Part shown: positions 8,201-10,611 of the stretch, one piece after another
Layout: each line of letters opens with the position of its first letter
Position numbering within the stretch: position 1 is the first letter of the stretch
DNA from: Candidatus Rifleibacteriota bacterium
Lineage (GTDB): Bacteria; Riflebacteria; Ozemobacteria; Ozemobacterales; Ozemobacteraceae
Reading direction: 5' to 3'
Length of the DNA: 10,611 bases
NCBI GenBank assembly: GCA_017526725.1
Contig: JAFXRA010000057.1
Span: forward strand, 1-10,611
Notes under the pieces: generated by a model
The model's input: only the letters and a program-made list of their open reading frames with translations
Databases searched by the model: none
What the model was told of the DNA's origin: nothing
Translations under genes and position numbers: made by a program

Positions 8201-8542
8201 AATGTTACTAACTCTGTGGGAACTATAACAGGTTATCGAGAAAACTATTATTTTCATCCTGTTATAGAAAATACTTTTTCATCTTCTGGAATAAGCGTAG
8301 AAAACCTGGATAGTTACGAATTCGATGGCTCAACTAGTTGCTACAATCCCGAAAACGAATCTGTCCCTCTTTGGTGGTTGCGTTCATATTATTACTTTGA
8401 TCAATGCTATTTCGAATATAATGAATCTGGATCTAATTATGCTGGTAATGGGTATAAAAGCCAGTTAAACTGGGATTCTAACATTTGGTTGAATCTGACA
8501 GAAGGTCAGCTGCCGAAGCTAGTTGGATTTCAGAATCAATAA
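5279..8542 (+). CDS. Exported lipoprotein with Ig-like (Big_5) repeats and a C-terminal GLUG-repeat domain
   Basis: This is a 1087-residue predicted surface or periplasmic lipoprotein. A hydrophobic signal peptide ends in the lipobox LTGC, so Cys24 would be lipidated. A flexible GGGGSGGGS tether follows, and the absence of Asp at +2 is compatible with outer-membrane sorting. Residues about 50-355 form a beta-rich region that I do not recognise but which is shared with the next gene. Residues 356-410 are an acidic KP-(D/E)ET linker. Two Big_5/SbsA-like Ig repeats (about 413-501 and 502-593) follow, each with an EFxKDIxW signature, and then a divergent third Ig-like segment (about 594-701). From GSGTEEDPFQIY (708-719) the remainder resembles GLUG-repeat proteins, with repeats of the GGLVGW...NHCS type, ending in LPKL. 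The ATG follows an in-frame TAA, so no longer start exists; its Shine-Dalgarno (AGAG) is weak. GLUG and Big_5 modules are known from adhesins and surface proteins, so adhesion or ligand binding is an inference. No enzyme motif was seen. Confidence 0.88.
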   Translation: MKRLFCGFIIFIFLYFFTTLLTGCGGGGSGGGSVSAITGANPLQDIVSNDSKTSTITINSKGKANTIFNAVAGLMNLDVPEENTLNTDVVIKISERLSTGSENSILTSGSVIYTINPIKNDLPIKLTTKPLKLIFTNEDKLSKAQSYYVGIKEIDGGKWQFASLYAANSSSRASIGPKGPFEFNLYKENVYVALFADLNNSAKDLSRVLGINASMSASVVHSYNDKYTEDIRVNIKLSGDNLGKLKADDINVKIGFGCQDKNTSSRIGIDSGTAKYPICDSINKYELAGENFAHYYKFSPLSTNFKSQSVPEFSFDLNLKGTPLSGFSNDFVVEISNANDNALPFCYFYPVHFDIEEKESDSEGGSKPDEETKPGDETKPADGTKPDEETKPSDDTKPAYEEPEEEPQVIIPANVSLKSSADDFKVSGDKITLEFDKDIPWAISDRDKISIDNGAFVSSCEYSNKILSLSLNSRLKYDTDYKVSIKDLKYVKDSIFTFKTERKARVSLKSPSAGLSIASGVVELEFSKDILWNQNYSKNITIDNDAEISDFSYSNKVLKIFFKNNLLYNSHHNIKIAGIDAVEDNDSLGFVTEECVVTPVVTADESSIDSELPSNLCLSPIFIIDFGKKIINKEIALSKIKFNDNDLPQSCNRVFKDNNQEAVVTFTENLEILNTYKICVNSFSDDDGALIASSDLVFKTIPPVEIRGSGTEEDPFQIYRESHLRKLNETEPVNYKEGGYYFKQMNDIVLKSPWVPIGTSYYYENDYYEEPFVGFYDGGGYSITGLRYSNDNVEVYIYGIGFFGYIKNSKIKNLNLSDVEMFGTNVEGIGTVAGGVINSEIENINVCGNIDLSCDCGIGGLVGWCDNSTINHCSVFSSEGLLHGKEEIGGLAADFYDSVVTNSFANIRITGGFNLGGLCGYMDNTNLSNCYTNSSIAVEKCEDDDPENIGGLIGYIASGNINNCYSSCNILIKSNVTNSVGTITGYRENYYFHPVIENTFSSSGISVENLDSYEFDGSTSCYNPENESVPLWWLRSYYYFDQCYFEYNESGSNYAGNGYKSQLNWDSNIWLNLTEGQLPKLVGFQNQ
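6377..6472 (+). repeat. Degenerate tandem repeat encoding a KP-(D/E)-E-T linker
   Basis: Residues 367-398 of the first lipoprotein consist of five TKP-ended units: DEETKP, GDETKP, ADGTKP, DEETKP and SDDTKP. The units are about 18 bp long at DNA level, with recurrent ACAAA(A/G)CC. The product is an acidic, proline-spaced, probably extended linker between the N-terminal module and the Ig-like repeats. It remains in frame. Confidence 0.8.
6515..7057 (+). repeat. Two tandem Big_5/SbsA-like Ig domain repeats in the first lipoprotein
   Basis: Two units of about 90 residues (413-501 and 502-593) share the pattern VSLKS...LEF(D/S)KDIxW...I(S/T)IDN...(E/F)YSNK(I/V)L...Y...I. Both carry the nine-base string AAGGATATT at the KDI position (6587-6595 and 6860-6868). 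The second unit aligns with repeats of the neighbouring gene as well as with its own partner. The fold assignment rests on pattern resemblance to bacterial Ig-like Big_5 domains. Confidence 0.7.
7673..8293 (+). repeat. GLUG-type repeat array, predicted beta-helix
   Basis: Residues 799-1005 contain about seven units of the GLUG pattern, a hydrophobic-G-G-hydrophobic-x-G step followed by an asparagine/serine-rich turn. Examples are GIGFFGYI (799-806), GIGGLVGW (857-864), EIGGLAAD (887-894), NLGGLCGY (914-921) and NIGGLIGY (948-955), followed by NHCS, NCYT and NCYS turns. Twelve cysteines lie between residues 847 and 1043, several at the turn position that is often Cys in this family. GLUG repeats occur in bacterial surface proteins and IgA1-protease-like proteins; the ligand is unknown. 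Confidence 0.75.
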
Positions 8543-8558
8543 ATAATGAATACTGATT

Positions 8559-8563
8559 AGAGG
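8559..8563 (+). promoter_or_regulatory. Ribosome binding site of the second lipoprotein gene
   Basis: AGAGG lies ten bases before the ATG at 8574, slightly long spacing. A nearer ATG at 8566 is out of frame and meets TGA after three codons. An in-frame TAA directly precedes 8574, so this is the start of the long frame. Confidence 0.55.
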
Positions 8564-8573
8564 TAATGATTAA

Positions 8574-10611
8574 ATGAAAAAGCAATTTAAAGAATTTATA
8601 AGAATTATCAGCATCATTATTTTTGCAGTATTTATAATTAATTTAAATGGCTGCTGCAGTAAAGGCAGTTCTGGCGGGGTTGTAGTAAATACATCTGGAG
8701 CGGGTGTTTTCAATGGTAAATCAGATGAAGTAAAAACTCTTGATATAAAAGTTAACCAGAACGGAAGCGTCAGCAAAGTTTCTGCTCCTTCAGGAATGTT
8801 GTTTATAGAAGCACCAGAAGCAGATACTTTCAATAACAAAGTAACAATAAGATTAGTTGAAAATCCATCAATGAAAAATGAAAGCAGTCTTTTTTCGATA
8901 GGTTCGATTATTTATGCAATAAAGGCTGATAGAGATGATTATGCCGTGAAGATGCAGCAGAAGCCTTTGATTCTATCTTTTTCCAATGAAGATAGATTAA
9001 ACGGAGCCGACAACTATTATGTGGGAATCAGGGATATAGATTCAAAGGAATGGCAGTTCACCAATGTTTATTCTTCAGATAAAAATCTAGGTTCCAAGAA
9101 TGAATTTGAATATATGTTATATAAGGATAATGTCTTTGTGGCGTTGTTTGGTGAATTTCAAAATAGTATTAAGGATAAAGCTAAGGTGTTAGAAGTTGTT
9201 GCAACCCTGACTCCTGCTTTAATTCAAACTTATTTTAATGATTATTCAGAAGGAATCAAAAACAGGAAATTTTCTGAAGATTTAAGAGTAAATCTTTCCT
9301 TAATTGGAGAAGAGCTTAGCAAATTAAAATACGATGATTTCAAGTTGAGAGTCCGTTATGGTAATTCTGACAGCAAGCAGGCCAGTATAAAAATTGACGG
9401 TAAAAGTTCTGATTTATCCTCTGGCTCTCCCACCAATAAATATGAAGCTTTAGGTAAGATGTATTCTCATTTTTATGAGTTCAAACCTAAGAATACTAAT
9501 TATATAGCTCAGGCTGCACCTGAACTTTCTTTTGATTTGAATTTAAAAGATTTTGCTGTAAGTGATTTTTCAACAGATTTTCTCGTTGAAGTAAAGAATG
9601 CTAATAGTAATCTTCTGCCTTTTTATTATGCATTGCCTTTGCATATAGAATTTAAGGGAGATGAGCAAGAACCGCAACCTGAGCCTGAACCCGAACCCGA
9701 ACCTGAACCTGAGCCAGAGCCAGCACCAGAACTTGAACCTGAGCCAAAGCCAGCACCAGAACTTGAACCGACACCAGCACCTATACCAGTAGAACCGGAA
9801 CCTATAGTTCTAGCATCAGTAGGACTTAAATCAGATTCTGTGAATTTCTCTGTTTCAGATTCTGCTATTCAATTAGAATTCTCTAGAGAAATAAAATGGA
9901 AAGATTCTTATAAAGATAAAATACAAATCAATAATAATGCTGTATTTGCAGATTATTCTTATGAAAATAAAATTCTGACTATAAGTTTAAGAAACAGGCT
10001 TAACTACAATACAGAATACCAGATAAGCATTAATGGTCTTGAAGTTGCAGAAGACAAGGTTTTGACTTTCTCTACAGAAGTAAAACCAGATGTTAATATA
10101 AAATCACTTGTAAATGGCATCCAAGCAGTTAGTTCAAATATTGAGTTAGAGTTTACTAAGGATATTCCTTGGACAATAGAAGATAGAAACAAAATCCAAA
10201 TAGATAATGATGCAGTGATAGCTGATTTTTCTTATTCCAACAAAGTTTTGACTTTGATTTTAAGAGACAGATTAAAGTTTAAGACCGATTATAAAGTTTC
10301 TTTTTCTGGCTTAAGTTATTTAAATGATTGTACACTGCCTTTTAGCACAGAAGCTTGTACTGTAAGTCTTAAATCTACAACCAATAACTTTGCTGTTTCA
10401 AACTCTAGGCTTGAACTAGAATTCAGCAAGGATATTGCATGGAATACAGCTAAAAAAGACAAAATAATTATTAGTAATAATCCTGAAATACTTAGTTATA
10501 ACTATTCGAACAGAGTATTAGCAGTTAATTTTAATGATAAACTTAAATATAATACAGAGTATTCTGTTAGAGTAGATAACTTAGATGGTATTAATAATAA
10601 TGATAATTTGA
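8574..10611 (+). CDS. Second exported lipoprotein with tandem Ig-like repeats, paralogue of the upstream gene, 3' end cut by window edge
   Basis: An uninterrupted frame of 679 codons runs off the right edge. The signal peptide ends in the lipobox LNGC, so Cys27 would be lipidated, followed by CSKGSSGG. Residues about 51-360 align along their length with the N-terminal module of the upstream protein: shared YYVGI, WQF, LYK(D/E)NV, VALF, KLK-DD, PE-SFDLNLK and LPF phrases occur in the same order. A Pro-Glu linker (366-410) follows, then three Big_5/SbsA-like repeats (415-502, 503-593, and 594 to the edge). The third repeat is incomplete, so more repeats or a different C-terminal module may follow. 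The gene starts 31 bp after the upstream stop with no visible terminator, so it is probably co-transcribed. It is likely a surface protein; the ligand and role are unknown. The paralogy is clear, and the fold names rest on pattern resemblance. Confidence 0.88.
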   Translation, partial: MKKQFKEFIRIISIIIFAVFIINLNGCCSKGSSGGVVVNTSGAGVFNGKSDEVKTLDIKVNQNGSVSKVSAPSGMLFIEAPEADTFNNKVTIRLVENPSMKNESSLFSIGSIIYAIKADRDDYAVKMQQKPLILSFSNEDRLNGADNYYVGIRDIDSKEWQFTNVYSSDKNLGSKNEFEYMLYKDNVFVALFGEFQNSIKDKAKVLEVVATLTPALIQTYFNDYSEGIKNRKFSEDLRVNLSLIGEELSKLKYDDFKLRVRYGNSDSKQASIKIDGKSSDLSSGSPTNKYEALGKMYSHFYEFKPKNTNYIAQAAPELSFDLNLKDFAVSDFSTDFLVEVKNANSNLLPFYYALPLHIEFKGDEQEPQPEPEPEPEPEPEPEPAPELEPEPKPAPELEPTPAPIPVEPEPIVLASVGLKSDSVNFSVSDSAIQLEFSREIKWKDSYKDKIQINNNAVFADYSYENKILTISLRNRLNYNTEYQISINGLEVAEDKVLTFSTEVKPDVNIKSLVNGIQAVSSNIELEFTKDIPWTIEDRNKIQIDNDAVIADFSYSNKVLTLILRDRLKFKTDYKVSFSGLSYLNDCTLPFSTEACTVSLKSTTNNFAVSNSRLELEFSKDIAWNTAKKDKIIISNNPEILSYNYSNRVLAVNFNDKLKYNTEYSVRVDNLDGINNNDNL
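9669..9803 (+). repeat. Pro-Glu repeat linker with a 30-bp tandem duplication
   Basis: Residues 366-410 are mostly alternating Glu-Pro with some Ala/Leu/Lys/Thr. Within it, 9711-9740 and 9741-9770 are consecutive 30-bp units differing at two positions, each encoding EP(E/K)PAPELEP. This is an extended, stiff, acidic linker that takes the place of the KP-ET linker of the upstream paralogue. Such DNA is prone to slippage in multiples of 6 bp, changing the linker length while keeping the frame. Confidence 0.85.
9816..10610 (+). repeat. Three tandem Big_5/SbsA-like Ig domain repeats in the second lipoprotein (third cut by the edge)
   Basis: The units span residues 415-502, 503-593 and 594 onward. 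Each has LEF(S/T)(R/K)(D/E)I(x)W near its start, (D/N)YSY-NK or SYSNK in the middle, and (R/K)L(N/K)(Y/F)xT(E/D)Y near the end. The second and third units carry AAGGATATT at the KDI position (10158-10166 and 10428-10436), as do both repeats of the upstream gene. Confidence 0.72.

Noticed and set aside
8543..8573. Possible terminator or separate promoter between the two lipoprotein genes
   Set aside because: Only 31 bp, with no stem-loop and no credible -35/-10 pair. Co-transcription is the simpler reading.
8570..8839. Minus-strand open frame of 89 codons opposite the second lipoprotein start
   Set aside because: It lies antisense to the signal peptide and N-terminal module of a well-supported gene, so it is a shadow.
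9669..9803. Short regular repeats resembling a CRISPR or satellite array
   Set aside because: The units are contiguous without spacers, stay in frame, and encode a Pro-Glu linker inside a long open gene.
1..10611. Defence system, prophage or insertion sequence
   Set aside because: No transposase, integrase, nuclease, toxin-antitoxin or phage gene and no terminal inverted repeats were seen. The genes are housekeeping plus surface lipoproteins.

Overview
The window looks like a piece of a low-GC, AT-rich bacterial chromosome from a Gram-negative-type organism. Two consecutive genes encode predicted exported lipoproteins, and the other strand carries a housekeeping DNA/RNA maintenance cluster. 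The standard genetic code fits throughout. HEAT-repeat, TPR, Big_5-like and GLUG-repeat proteins together suggest an under-studied environmental or gut-associated phylum. The sequence does not allow a taxonomic call, and I do not make one.

Left half, minus strand (about 5085 down to 1): a compact three-gene unit read right to left. It consists of a soluble 803-residue HEAT-repeat plus TPR scaffold protein, then the branch-migrating helicase RecG 22 bp later, then the 16S rRNA methyltransferase RsmD 2 bp after recG. RsmD runs off the left edge with 179 codons visible. The spacing, and a strong Shine-Dalgarno for rsmD inside the end of recG, argue for one transcript with translational coupling. 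recG and rsmD are neighbours in many bacteria. The HEAT-TPR gene is the unusual partner.

Centre (5086-5278): a 193-bp divergent intergenic region. It holds a candidate sigma70-type promoter in each direction and a perfect 12-bp palindrome inside the spacer of the leftward promoter.

Right half, plus strand (5279 to the end): two tandem, paralogous lipoprotein genes 31 bp apart, probably one operon. Both have a lipobox signal peptide, a shared N-terminal region of about 300 residues that I do not recognise, a low-complexity charged or proline-rich linker, and tandem Ig-like (Big_5/SbsA-like) repeats. The first ends in a GLUG-repeat domain, probably a beta-helix. The second has a different Pro-Glu linker, at least three Ig-like repeats, and runs off the right edge, so its C-terminal module is unknown. 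They look like modular surface proteins that diversify by repeat and domain exchange.

There are no RNA genes, mobile elements or CRISPR arrays that I can support. The most novel element is the lipoprotein pair with its shared, unassigned N-terminal module.
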